DNA of 37,540 nt, from assembly GCA_023423835.1 (NCBI GenBank), contig JAFAEW010000137.1, positions 1 to 37,540 on the forward strand, read 5' to 3'. Each line of letters begins with the position of its first letter. Within the stretch, counting starts at the first letter, position 1. A program made the position numbers and the translations under genes. Below, one piece after another: positions 8,119 to 15,544 of this stretch. The notes beneath the pieces are model-generated. The model was not told the origin of the DNA. It made no database searches and saw only the letters and a program-made list of their open reading frames with translations. This stretch comes from Bacteroidota bacterium (GTDB lineage Bacteria; Bacteroidota; Bacteroidia; Chitinophagales; Chitinophagaceae).

Positions 8119-8718
8119 ATGTCTTTACAATTAAACCGGATTGAGTTTGGCGACCCGAAAAATAAGGGCAACGTCTTATCAAGGGCAGAGGCCTATGAAT
8201 TGTTGAATGAATGGGTTGAAAACAAACGATTGCAATTGCATATGAAACAGGTTTCAGCTTTAATGAAGGCCTGGGCAAAAGAAAAAGAAATGTTGGATGA
8301 AAATGATCAATGGCGTTGGGAAATGGCCGGATTATTACACGATGCGGATTGGGACAAATGGCCCGATCAACATTGCCGGCTGATCATTGAAAAGTTAGAA
8401 TCATTGAATGTTGATCCTGAGATCATCCACGCCATTGCTTCGCATGGACCAAATCATTTTGGTGTAGATCCCGAAACAAAAATGGATAAGATGCTTTTTG
8501 CTTTCGATGAATTATCCGGACTCATTCATGCATATTCATTGATGCGTCCGAATGGCTATGAGAATATGGATGTGAAAGGCGTCAAAAAAAGGCTGAAGGA
8601 AAAACCTTTTGCAGCCAATGTTTCCCGCGATGAAATCAATGATGCTTCCAACCGGGCCGGCGTTCCGCTGGACGAACTGATCGCATTCATTATTCCGGTT
8701 CAGTCGGCGGTTGAATAA
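8119..8718 (+). CDS. HD-domain protein, putative metal-dependent phosphohydrolase
   Basis: A 199-residue cytoplasmic protein with the residue order of an HD hydrolase: His41, then HD at 74-75 in GLLHDADWDKW, His109 in SHGPNH, and Asp130 in FAFDELSG. This matches metal-binding positions of the family, so catalysis is likely, but the substrate cannot be read from sequence. Small proteins of this kind are often annotated as HDIG-domain hydrolases. The start at 8119 is preferred over an in-frame ATG at 8080 because MSLQLNRI gives a normal N terminus and leaves about 90 bases for divergent promoters with the MbnP-like gene. TAATTTCG about 20 bases upstream resembles a Bacteroidota -7 box. Confidence 0.8.
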   Translation: MSLQLNRIEFGDPKNKGNVLSRAEAYELLNEWVENKRLQLHMKQVSALMKAWAKEKEMLDENDQWRWEMAGLLHDADWDKWPDQHCRLIIEKLESLNVDPEIIHAIASHGPNHFGVDPETKMDKMLFAFDELSGLIHAYSLMRPNGYENMDVKGVKKRLKEKPFAANVSRDEINDASNRAGVPLDELIAFIIPVQSAVE

Positions 8719-8839
8719 TCATCGGCGGCGGTTCTCCAGGTGCTGTGTCTTCCAGGCTTCCCTCTTGCTTTCCTGGATTAAAAATTGCAGTAAAACAAAC
8801 CATAAGAATTCATCAACTAATCACTTCAAACCGTTTGTT

Positions 8840-9061
8840 ATGGCAAAATATGGAAAAAAAAGTCAGGAAAAAGTTGAGGAGGCAATGAAGGAAATGAAAG
8901 AAGGTAAATTAAAAACAGGAACCGGAAAGAAAGTTACGAGTCGTAAGCAGGCAATCGCGATCGGGCTGTCGGAAGCAAGAGAAGAAGGCGATAAAGTTCC
9001 CAAAAAACCTTCTGCTAAAAAGTCTGCTCCGAAAAAATCTGCTTCGAAAAAATCCAAATAA
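8840..9061 (+). CDS. DUF6496 family small basic protein
   Basis: A 73-residue protein starting MAKYGKKSQEKVEEAMKEMK. The core GKKVTSRKQAIAIGLSEARE is the conserved part of the DUF6496 family, found in many bacteria and of unknown function. The tail is a low-complexity run of KKSA/PKK units resembling histone H1-like tails, which would give a strong positive charge and possible nucleic-acid binding (inference). The in-frame opening extends upstream to 8711, but that extension is Cys- and Ser-rich with no family similarity, so ATG 8840 is chosen. Confidence 0.8.
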   Translation: MAKYGKKSQEKVEEAMKEMKEGKLKTGTGKKVTSRKQAIAIGLSEAREEGDKVPKKPSAKKSAPKKSASKKSK

Positions 9062-9137
9062 ATTTTTTTGCGGCAGAAAATAAGCGCTCTGAATTGTTGG
9101 ATGAGTTCCGGCCCTGACCGGTTCTGATGATACTGTT

Positions 9138-10334
9138 TTACTGCTCAAAAAAGGCGATTCCTCCGCCTACCCATTCCTTGTCTTTATTATACCGTACGCC
9201 AATCATTTTACCTTTGCTCAACCGCACGAGATTCAGCGTAGCTTCCGGACGGGCAGCGCCTTGTTTCCAGAAATAAAATACCCTAATTTCCAGTTTGGCC
9301 GGACTATCGGGCGTTTCTATTACATCGGCATATTGCACTTTCTTTTGCAAAATCCAGTTATACGGATCTTTAATCGATTCAATATCTTCTTTTGATACAT
9401 CAATCACCACACCCTGCCCCGCAAAGGAAAACAGCGGCTTCAAGACGTAGTTTTCCAGGTCATCGGGGATAGACTTTAAATCGCTGACAAATTTGGTTCT
9501 CGGCACGTAGGGATTGAAGATATACGGCAGCGTGAATTTACTGATCCGGTAAAACCAGTTTGGATGAGGTATCCATTCAACATCCAGTTCTTCAAAAAAG
9601 ATTTTCCCTTTTTCCTGCACTTCCTGTGGCTGCTGTTGTAATTCATCGAAAATTACGCGGTTGTAAATTCGTTTTACCTCTATTTTCCTCCCATCCATCT
9701 CGTAATACAATTTCTTACCCTTTTTAATCAGATCGGTGAGATTAACGATTGGAATATTGAGATAATGGGCGGTACAATAGAAATCGATCCTCGTTTTTTG
9801 TTGATGCGGAAAGATCTCCAGCAGGATCACATTTTCCGGTGCACAATCGCCGATAATGATTTCTTTCAGAAGACGGAGGTAGGAGTGCTTGTCGTATCCG
9901 TTGAAATATTCCGTAAACCGGTCAGGGATATCGTAGGTTTTTCTTATTAGTTCTCCCAGCAAAACCTGGTAGGCAAATAAGGAAGGGAATCCCTGCATTT
10001 CTATCAATTGCGGCTCAAGTTCGCCATCTTTTCCTATGCACACTCCAAAATCAAAAGCGATGAAATCGGTATGACTGTTTTCGTCGGGTACTTTAATATC
10101 AGCAGGAATAGCGTGGGCCGTAAGTTGTTTAAAATTGAATTGGGTTATCACATCCACAATGCTTTCACAGGCCGACAACATTTTTTCTTTGAATGCATTA
10201 TCAATAAATACCGGCGTTTCAGCCAGTCTGAAATCCAGTGCGCCGGGAAAGTAATTTTCAAATTGCTGTAAAAGGGAATTATATTTCTCAGGGTCAAAAT
10301 TCTCATTAAACCATTTTCGTTGCTCCTTAATCAT
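9138..10334 (-). CDS. Conserved protein with ATP-grasp-like C-terminal half
   Basis: A 398-residue cytoplasmic protein with no signal peptide. The C-terminal half has YVLKPLFSFAGQGV at 296-309, resembling the ATP-grasp Lys plus glycine-rich loop, followed by WILQKKVQYADVI (327-339) and KLEIRVFYFW (347-356), which fit the adenine-binding strand and metal-binding region. The earlier segment EVKRIYNRVIFDEL (219-232) is like the R-I-Y-N-R block of glutathionylspermidine-synthase-type ATP-grasp proteins. ATP-dependent ligation is therefore likely, but the substrate is unknown. It stands alone between a short basic protein gene and miaE and is transcribed in the same direction as miaE, 109 bases downstream of it. 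Confidence 0.62.
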   Translation of the reverse strand: MIKEQRKWFNENFDPEKYNSLLQQFENYFPGALDFRLAETPVFIDNAFKEKMLSACESIVDVITQFNFKQLTAHAIPADIKVPDENSHTDFIAFDFGVCIGKDGELEPQLIEMQGFPSLFAYQVLLGELIRKTYDIPDRFTEYFNGYDKHSYLRLLKEIIIGDCAPENVILLEIFPHQQKTRIDFYCTAHYLNIPIVNLTDLIKKGKKLYYEMDGRKIEVKRIYNRVIFDELQQQPQEVQEKGKIFFEELDVEWIPHPNWFYRISKFTLPYIFNPYVPRTKFVSDLKSIPDDLENYVLKPLFSFAGQGVVIDVSKEDIESIKDPYNWILQKKVQYADVIETPDSPAKLEIRVFYFWKQGAARPEATLNLVRLSKGKMIGVRYNKDKEWVGGGIAFFEQ

Positions 10335-10443
10335 AACCTGTTTATTTGCAATAAAAATACGCTATCAGCCTCAATTCTAAAAAACAGATATTGTTTCAAT
10401 CCTTATTCTTAATAAATTGATAATAATGCGGTCCTGCTGATAC

Positions 10444-11052
10444 TCAGTGAATGCGTTTGAAATCCGGTTCGAGATTTTCCATCACTTCAGCTTCATATTT
10501 CAACCATTCCTGCCATCGTGTTTTTACTTGTTGTTCCGGCAGATACAGATATGCCAGATCGATGAAGACGGCATAATGACCGGCTTCGCTTTCCATAAAG
10601 CGCCGGTAGAATTTTCGCAAGTATTCGTCTTGCAATCCTTCACTCAGGCACTTAAAGCGTTCGCAACTTCTTGCTTCTATCAGCGCCATGATCAGCAACT
10701 GGTCGAGCAACCGCTCTTCCCGGCGTCCGCCTTTTTTCATGAAGTTTCGTAGTTGTTGCACATAGGCATCTTTTCTTTGAACGCCGAGCTTTAGATCCCT
10801 TTTTTTCAATTCCTGCAATACCAGCCTGAAGTGTCCCCATTCTTCGGTTACAATCGGTGAAAGTTCTTCCACCAGGCGTTCTTTTTCCGGAAATCCCTGA
10901 ATCAGCGATATGCAACTTGTGGCGGCCTTTTGCTCGCAATAGGCATGATCTGTCAGTATTTCTTCCAAATCGAGGGTTACCAGCCTGGCCCAGCGGGGAT
11001 CGGTAGGCAAGTGCAGTCCAAGAATGCTTTTCGTTTTTTCTGTCGATTCCAT
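10444..11052 (-). CDS. miaE: tRNA-(ms2io6A)-hydroxylase family protein MiaE
   Basis: MiaE is a ferritin-like di-iron monooxygenase that hydroxylates the isopentenyl side chain of ms2i6A at position 37 of tRNA. The 202-residue protein is all-helical with the expected carboxylate/His pairs: TEEWGHF (69-75), EARSCERF (126-133) and ESEAGHY (154-160), plus an acidic DLEEILTDHAYCEQK helix near residues 28-42 that provides the first ligand. Length is typical. MiaB, which makes its substrate, is not in the window. Confidence 0.9.
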   Translation of the reverse strand: MESTEKTKSILGLHLPTDPRWARLVTLDLEEILTDHAYCEQKAATSCISLIQGFPEKERLVEELSPIVTEEWGHFRLVLQELKKRDLKLGVQRKDAYVQQLRNFMKKGGRREERLLDQLLIMALIEARSCERFKCLSEGLQDEYLRKFYRRFMESEAGHYAVFIDLAYLYLPEQQVKTRWQEWLKYEAEVMENLEPDFKRIH

Positions 11053-11214
11053 TTGGTGAAATTTTTTTTCAAGGGGATAAAAATAAGCTGAACCGGCATT
11101 TTTAACAGTTAAAACGGCGCTTTTTTCGCTATCGGGGGTAAAAGGTATAAAATTTGAATATTAAAATTGAATTAAAAGCAACTTCCAATGTCTTAGTTTT
11201 CGGATTTTATGTTA

Positions 11215-11241
11215 TTGTTACCTTTAGAATTCGTACTTTTG
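11215..11241 (+). promoter_or_regulatory. Candidate Bacteroidota-type promoter of rpoD
   Basis: TACTTTTG at 11234-11241 matches the TAnnTTTG -7 consensus. A TTG at 11215-11217 lies 16 bases upstream, closer than the usual spacing of about 20, so only the -7 box is well supported. The predicted start site would leave an untranslated leader of roughly 90 bases before ATG 11337. Confidence 0.5.
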
Positions 11242-11336
11242 CAGGCTCAATTTTTTCAAATCCGGCTTAAAATAGATCTGAGGGAACATGATAGGGCTTT
11301 TAGATTTATAAATCTATGTAAATCAGTAATTAAAAT

Positions 11337-12194
11337 ATGAGGCAACTCAAAATCGCTACACAGATCACCAACCGTGATTCGCAGGCAGTAGAAAAGTATC
11401 TGCAGGAAATTTCAAAAATTCCGATGATCACTCCCGAAGAGGAAACCACACTGGCCCAAAGAATTAAGATGGGAGATCAAAGAGCGCTTGACAAACTGGT
11501 GCAGGCTAACTTACGTTTTGTTGTTTCGGTGGCAAAACAATACCAGCATCAGGGTCTATCACTTAGTGATCTCATCAACGAGGGAAATCTCGGCCTTATA
11601 AAGGCGGCACAACGCTTTGATGAAACCAAAGGATTTAAATTCATATCCTATGCTGTATGGTGGATCCGCCAGTCCATTTTACAGGCTTTGGCAGAGCAGG
11701 GAAGATTGGTTCGCCTGCCGCAAAACAAAATTGGCACTTACAACAAAGCCAATAAGGCGTATATGGCTTTTGAGCAGGAACATGAACGTGAACCTTCAAC
11801 CGAAGAACTCGCCGACATTCTGGAAATGAGTGAAACAGAAATCAACAACATTTTCCAGAGCAATACGCGGCACACCTCACTCGATGCTCCTGTACATGAA
11901 GCGGAAGACGTTGCTATGGGCGACTTGCTGGAAGGCAGTGACGATACCGATGACGATGTGATGAAAGATTCATTAAGAGAAGAAATCCGTCGTGTATTGA
12001 AATCGCTCAGCCCAAGAGAAGCCGAAATCGTAAACGCCTACTTTGGATTAGACGGAGAAAATGGTGTTTCCATTGAACAGATCGGAATGAAATACGATCT
12101 TACAAAAGAGCGGATTCGCCAAATTAAAGAACGCGCTATTAAACGTTTGCAGAAAGCACGATACAGCAGTGCACTGAAAGCCTATTTAGGTTAA
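11337..12194 (+). CDS. rpoD: RNA polymerase primary sigma factor RpoD/SigA
   Basis: Housekeeping sigma factor that directs RNA polymerase to TTTG/TAnnTTTG promoters in Bacteroidota. The 285-residue form lacks region 1.1 and the long non-conserved insert, as is usual in this phylum. Region 1.2 starts at DSQAVEKYLQEI. Region 2 is visible as NLRFVVSVAKQYQHQG...LINEGNLGLIKAAQRFD and KFISYAVWWIRQSI (2.3-2.4, DNA melting and -7 recognition). Region 3 follows, and region 4 ends with the helix-turn-helix LTKERIRQIKERAIKRLQ. A strong terminator follows 22 bases after the stop, so it is probably monocistronic. Confidence 0.96.
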   Translation: MRQLKIATQITNRDSQAVEKYLQEISKIPMITPEEETTLAQRIKMGDQRALDKLVQANLRFVVSVAKQYQHQGLSLSDLINEGNLGLIKAAQRFDETKGFKFISYAVWWIRQSILQALAEQGRLVRLPQNKIGTYNKANKAYMAFEQEHEREPSTEELADILEMSETEINNIFQSNTRHTSLDAPVHEAEDVAMGDLLEGSDDTDDDVMKDSLREEIRRVLKSLSPREAEIVNAYFGLDGENGVSIEQIGMKYDLTKERIRQIKERAIKRLQKARYSSALKAYLG

Positions 12195-12215
12195 AAATAA
12201 AAACATTTTTTTCCA

Positions 12216-12239
12216 CCCGCCATTGGCGGGTTTTTTTTT
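12216..12239 (+). terminator. Intrinsic terminator of rpoD
   Basis: CCCGCC at 12216-12221 pairs with GGCGGG at 12225-12230 around a tiny ATT loop (or five pairs with a five-base loop), followed by nine T (12231-12239). Confidence 0.92.
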
Positions 12240-12409
12240 GCTCTAATGCCAAATCAGTTTTCGCTCATTTGGTAGCGGTTTTTTAATGGTTGGTCGCAAT
12301 TGCGGTGCCCATCTATCTGATTGTAGTAAATTGCTGCATTCATAAATTGCGTTTAATGATTCAAAATGAATTTTCTTCTGCCTATCCGGCTTCACTTGTA
12401 AACTCCGGA

Positions 12410-13459
12410 ATGGCAGAAAGGAAGACTATCAGTAAAGTAAACCAATGGTACCATAAAAAATGGATGGTCATATTATTGCATGCGCTTACCTGGTTTGCGT
12501 TATTTTCATTGCCCTTTCTGATAAGAATTTCTAATGCCGAAGCACGGCCGCCGGAGGCTTCATTCTTCAAATTCTATGTCTCCACGCGGATCTTCTGGAT
12601 AGGATTTTTTTATTTGAATACGTATTTTCTTCTGCCAAAACTAATTGTCAGAAAGAAATATGTGGGATACGTGGCTTCTCAATTGCTCGTAATCTTTGTT
12701 TTGTCGCTCATCCATTCTGCTTTTTTCAATCTGTTCGTAAAACCTTCGCCTTACGATATTACCGGCTTTTTGATGTTCAATACCTTCACCTATCTGTTTA
12801 TTCTTTCAGCCAGCATTGCTTATCGCCTCGTAAATGAAAAGATAAAGAATGACAAATTGTTTCAGCAAAGGGAGAATGAGAACCTGAAGACCGAACTGTC
12901 GTTTCTCCGCTCACAGGTGAGTCCGCACTTCATGTTTAATGTTTTGAACAATATGGTTGCGCTAGCCAGGAAACAATCTGATCAGTTGGAACCTTCCCTT
13001 ATAAAACTTTCCTCATTGATGCGCTATATGCTGTATGAAACAAATGAAGAAGACGTATCACTGGAAAAAGAAATTGAATACCTGGAGAGCTATATCGATC
13101 TGCAACTGCAACGGTTTGGAAAAAAATTAATTGTGAATACCAGTTTCCCTGAAATCACAGAGCCGTGGTATATAGAGCCGATGTTGCTGATTCCCTTTGT
13201 AGAAAATGCCTTTAAACATGGAACAGGTGTGATTGAAAATCCACAGATTGACATTGATCTGAAGGTGGAAAATAAAACGCTCTATTTTTCCGTACGAAAC
13301 AAGTTCAACCAGAAACAGGGAGAAAAAGACCGCACCTCCGGCATCGGGTTGACAAATGTTGAACGAAGGCTCGATCTTTTATATGGCGGAAGCCAGGAGT
13401 TGAAAATCGAGAAAAAGAATGGGTGGTTTTCAGTATCCTTGCAGCTAAAACTTCATTAG
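12410..13459 (+). CDS. LytS-type sensor histidine kinase
   Basis: Membrane histidine kinase of the LytS/YehU type. Four hydrophobic segments are followed by a short coiled coil (EKIKNDKLFQQRENENLKTE), the phosphoacceptor block QVSPHFMFNVLNNM and the HATPase block PMLLIPFVENAFKHG with GIGLTNVERRLDLLYG. The start is uncertain: ATG 12410 (MAERKTISK) places TM1 17 residues in, as is normal for the family; ATG 12356 or TTG 12290 would give longer N termini with no recognisable content. The stop TAG directly abuts the ATG of the response regulator. The signal sensed is unknown. Confidence 0.9.
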   Translation: MAERKTISKVNQWYHKKWMVILLHALTWFALFSLPFLIRISNAEARPPEASFFKFYVSTRIFWIGFFYLNTYFLLPKLIVRKKYVGYVASQLLVIFVLSLIHSAFFNLFVKPSPYDITGFLMFNTFTYLFILSASIAYRLVNEKIKNDKLFQQRENENLKTELSFLRSQVSPHFMFNVLNNMVALARKQSDQLEPSLIKLSSLMRYMLYETNEEDVSLEKEIEYLESYIDLQLQRFGKKLIVNTSFPEITEPWYIEPMLLIPFVENAFKHGTGVIENPQIDIDLKVENKTLYFSVRNKFNQKQGEKDRTSGIGLTNVERRLDLLYGGSQELKIEKKNGWFSVSLQLKLH

Positions 13460-14173
13460 ATGATTAACTGCCTTGCAATAGATGATGAGCCGCTCGCCCT
13501 CGAATTGCTGGAAGATAACATAAGCAAACTGCCTTACCTGAAGCTGGTTGCGGGCTGCAATGATCCGATGGAAGGACTTTCCGTTATACAGAATAATCAA
13601 ATCGATCTTGTTTTTCTTGATATCCAGATGCCTGGTCTCACCGGCATGCAGTTCATGCAGAGCATTACCCAAAAACCGATGTTTATTCTCATCACTGCAT
13701 ACGAAAAATATGCGCTCGATGGATACAGTTATGATGTGGTTGATTATCTGGTAAAACCCGTGGCATTGGAAAGGTTTATCAAAGCGTGCAACAAGGCAAG
13801 GGACCTGTTTGAACTGAAGCAGTTGAAAAACAGCCAGCCACAACAAGAAAGCATTTCGTACTTTTTTGTAAACGTGGATTACAGTATGGTAAAAGTGGTT
13901 TTTAATGATATTCTGTATGTGGAAGGATTTAAGGATTATATAAAAATTCACGTTTCCACTTCACCCCATCCGTTAGTCGTTAGGATGAGTATGAAAGCGA
14001 TTGAAGAACAACTTCCGCCCAGCTTTTTTCTACGTGTTCAGAAGTCGTTCATCGTGTCTAAAAATTATATTACCGCAATCAGAAAGAGTAGTATTTTTAT
14101 CGGCAATATTGAAATTCCGGTGGGAGAAAATTACAGGGAAGCGGTAAATCTTCTAATGGGTCAAAACAATTAA
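13460..14173 (+). CDS. LytTR-family response regulator
   Basis: Cognate regulator of the preceding kinase. The receiver domain has Asp8/Asp9 for magnesium, phosphoacceptor Asp54 in LVFLDIQMPG, the conserved Thr in LITAY and Lys in YLVKPV. The C-terminal LytTR DNA-binding domain follows (DILYVEGFKDYIKIH, then LPPSFFLRVQKSFIVSKNYI and IPVGENYRE). LytTR proteins bind DNA as beta-strand modules. Its gene begins immediately after the kinase stop codon and is followed 18 bases later by a secreted protein gene, a plausible operon mate or target. Confidence 0.94.
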   Translation: MINCLAIDDEPLALELLEDNISKLPYLKLVAGCNDPMEGLSVIQNNQIDLVFLDIQMPGLTGMQFMQSITQKPMFILITAYEKYALDGYSYDVVDYLVKPVALERFIKACNKARDLFELKQLKNSQPQQESISYFFVNVDYSMVKVVFNDILYVEGFKDYIKIHVSTSPHPLVVRMSMKAIEEQLPPSFFLRVQKSFIVSKNYITAIRKSSIFIGNIEIPVGENYREAVNLLMGQNN

Positions 14174-14191
14174 ACATTCAACAATTAAAGT

Positions 14192-14920
14192 ATGAAAATT
14201 TTAAAATTTGCGTTAGTGGGATTGATGTGTACAACCTTTGGTGTTGCACAGGCTCAAACGCTTGAGGACGTTGTAAGCAAACATATAAACGCGATCGGTG
14301 GCGAAAATGTCATCCGGAACATGAGATCCCTGTATGTAGAAGCTGAAACGGAGATCATGGGAACTGCGGTTGCTGGTTCTACCACCATTCTAAACGGCAA
14401 AGGCTACAAGATGGAAATGGAGATGAACGGATCAAAGATTATTCAGTGTTTCAATGAAAACGGCGGATGGTCAGTGAATCCGATGATGGGAAATTCAGAT
14501 CCTGAACCCATTTCAAAAGAAGATGCGCAGGCGGGCCGTTTGTTGCTCGACATTGCCGGAGTGTTGCACAACTACAAAACAAAGGATTTCGCCATCGAAC
14601 TTGCCGGAACTGAAAAAGTTGGAGACGTAGATGCTATAAGAGTAAAAGTGACCAAAGACAGTTCGGATTTCTTCTATTATCTCGATCCCGCGACTTACTA
14701 CCTCATTCAAACTTCGGTTTCCAATGAAGTGATGGGACAGGAAGTGACGGTTGTAACATCTTATTCTGATTTTAGAAAACTGGATAACGGGTTTATCCTG
14801 CCGTTCAAAACCTCCATTGACATGGGAATGATGACATTGGAAAGTAATGTTACAAAAGTAGAAGTTAATAAGCCGGTTGATCCTTCGGTCTTCGATCTGC
14901 CCCCATCCAATTCGTTGTAA
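14192..14920 (+). CDS. Secreted LolA/LppX-like protein of unknown function
   Basis: A 242-residue protein with a Sec signal (hydrophobic core, cleavage after AQA near residue 22) and no lipobox. The rest is beta-rich, beginning TLEDVVSKHINAIGGENVIRNMRSL, the opening helix typical of Bacteroidota outer-membrane-lipoprotein-sorting-like proteins. YLDPATYYLIQTSV and SYSDFRKLDNGFILPFKT also resemble LolA-fold strands. A ligand or partner cannot be named. It is the third gene of the LytS/LytTR cluster and ends at a terminator. Confidence 0.68.
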   Translation: MKILKFALVGLMCTTFGVAQAQTLEDVVSKHINAIGGENVIRNMRSLYVEAETEIMGTAVAGSTTILNGKGYKMEMEMNGSKIIQCFNENGGWSVNPMMGNSDPEPISKEDAQAGRLLLDIAGVLHNYKTKDFAIELAGTEKVGDVDAIRVKVTKDSSDFFYYLDPATYYLIQTSVSNEVMGQEVTVVTSYSDFRKLDNGFILPFKTSIDMGMMTLESNVTKVEVNKPVDPSVFDLPPSNSL

Positions 14921-14923
14921 AGC

Positions 14924-14957
14924 AAAGGGCGGACGAAGAGTTCGCCTTTAATTTTTT
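14924..14957 (+). terminator. Intrinsic terminator of the LytSR cluster
   Basis: AAAGG(G)CGGAC at 14924-14934 pairs with GTTCGCCTTT at 14940-14949, with one bulged G and a GAAGA loop, followed by AATTTTTT. Confidence 0.8.
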
Positions 14958-14977
14958 ATCTTCAAAAAGATATATGA

Positions 14978-15544
14978 TTGAATTCACTGAAAGCGATACC
15001 GGAAACTGATTCTGATGAGGTACTTCTGCAGGTCTACAAGTCGTCCCGCAATCAGGAATTGCTGGCAAGTCTGTATTTGAAATACTCAGATCTGGTTTAT
15101 GGTACGGCACTGAAATATTTAAAAGACCAGGAAAGCGCGAAAGATGCGGTGATGAACATTTATCAGGAATTGGTGGAAAAGCTGTTGGAGCACCAGGTAA
15201 ACAATTTCAAAAGCTGGTTATTTGTACTCACGCGAAACCATTGCCTGATGCAGATCAGAAAACATAAAAACATCAGATTTGTAGATTTTGAGCCGTCGGA
15301 TATGCAATTTGCCGAAAGTTCGCATCCTGATATTGATCTTGAAAAGGAAAGCAATCTCGTGAAGCTGGAAAACTGTATCAAAAATCTGAATTTGGACCAG
15401 AAAGACGTGGTAACAATGTTTTACCTGAAGAATAAATGTTACAATGAGATTGCAGAAATCACCGGCTTTGATTGGAATAGAGTACGAAGCCTGGTACAGA
15501 ATGGCAGGAGAAATCTAAAAAATTGTATGGAAAAAAATGGCTGA
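14978..15544 (+). CDS. ECF-type RNA polymerase sigma factor
   Basis: A 188-residue sigma-70 family protein with regions 2 and 4 only. Region 2 runs from ELLASLYLKYSDLVYGTALKYLKDQESAKDAVMNIYQELVEKL through FKSWLFVLTRNHCLMQIRK, and region 4 from LNLDQKDVVTMFYLKNKCYNEIAEITGFDWNRVRSLVQNGRRNLK. The frame opens at TTG 14978 right after an in-frame TGA (14975-14977), so TTG is the only sensible start codon; an ATG at 14974 is in another frame and stops after 11 codons. The gene overlaps the next one by eight bases, the usual arrangement of an ECF sigma factor and its membrane regulator. Confidence 0.88.
   Translation: MNSLKAIPETDSDEVLLQVYKSSRNQELLASLYLKYSDLVYGTALKYLKDQESAKDAVMNIYQELVEKLLEHQVNNFKSWLFVLTRNHCLMQIRKHKNIRFVDFEPSDMQFAESSHPDIDLEKESNLVKLENCIKNLNLDQKDVVTMFYLKNKCYNEIAEITGFDWNRVRSLVQNGRRNLKNCMEKNG

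Noticed and set aside
8711..8839. N-terminal extension of the DUF6496 gene
   Set aside because: It is Cys/Ser/His-rich, lacks similarity to the family, and the family start MAKYGKK is at 8840.
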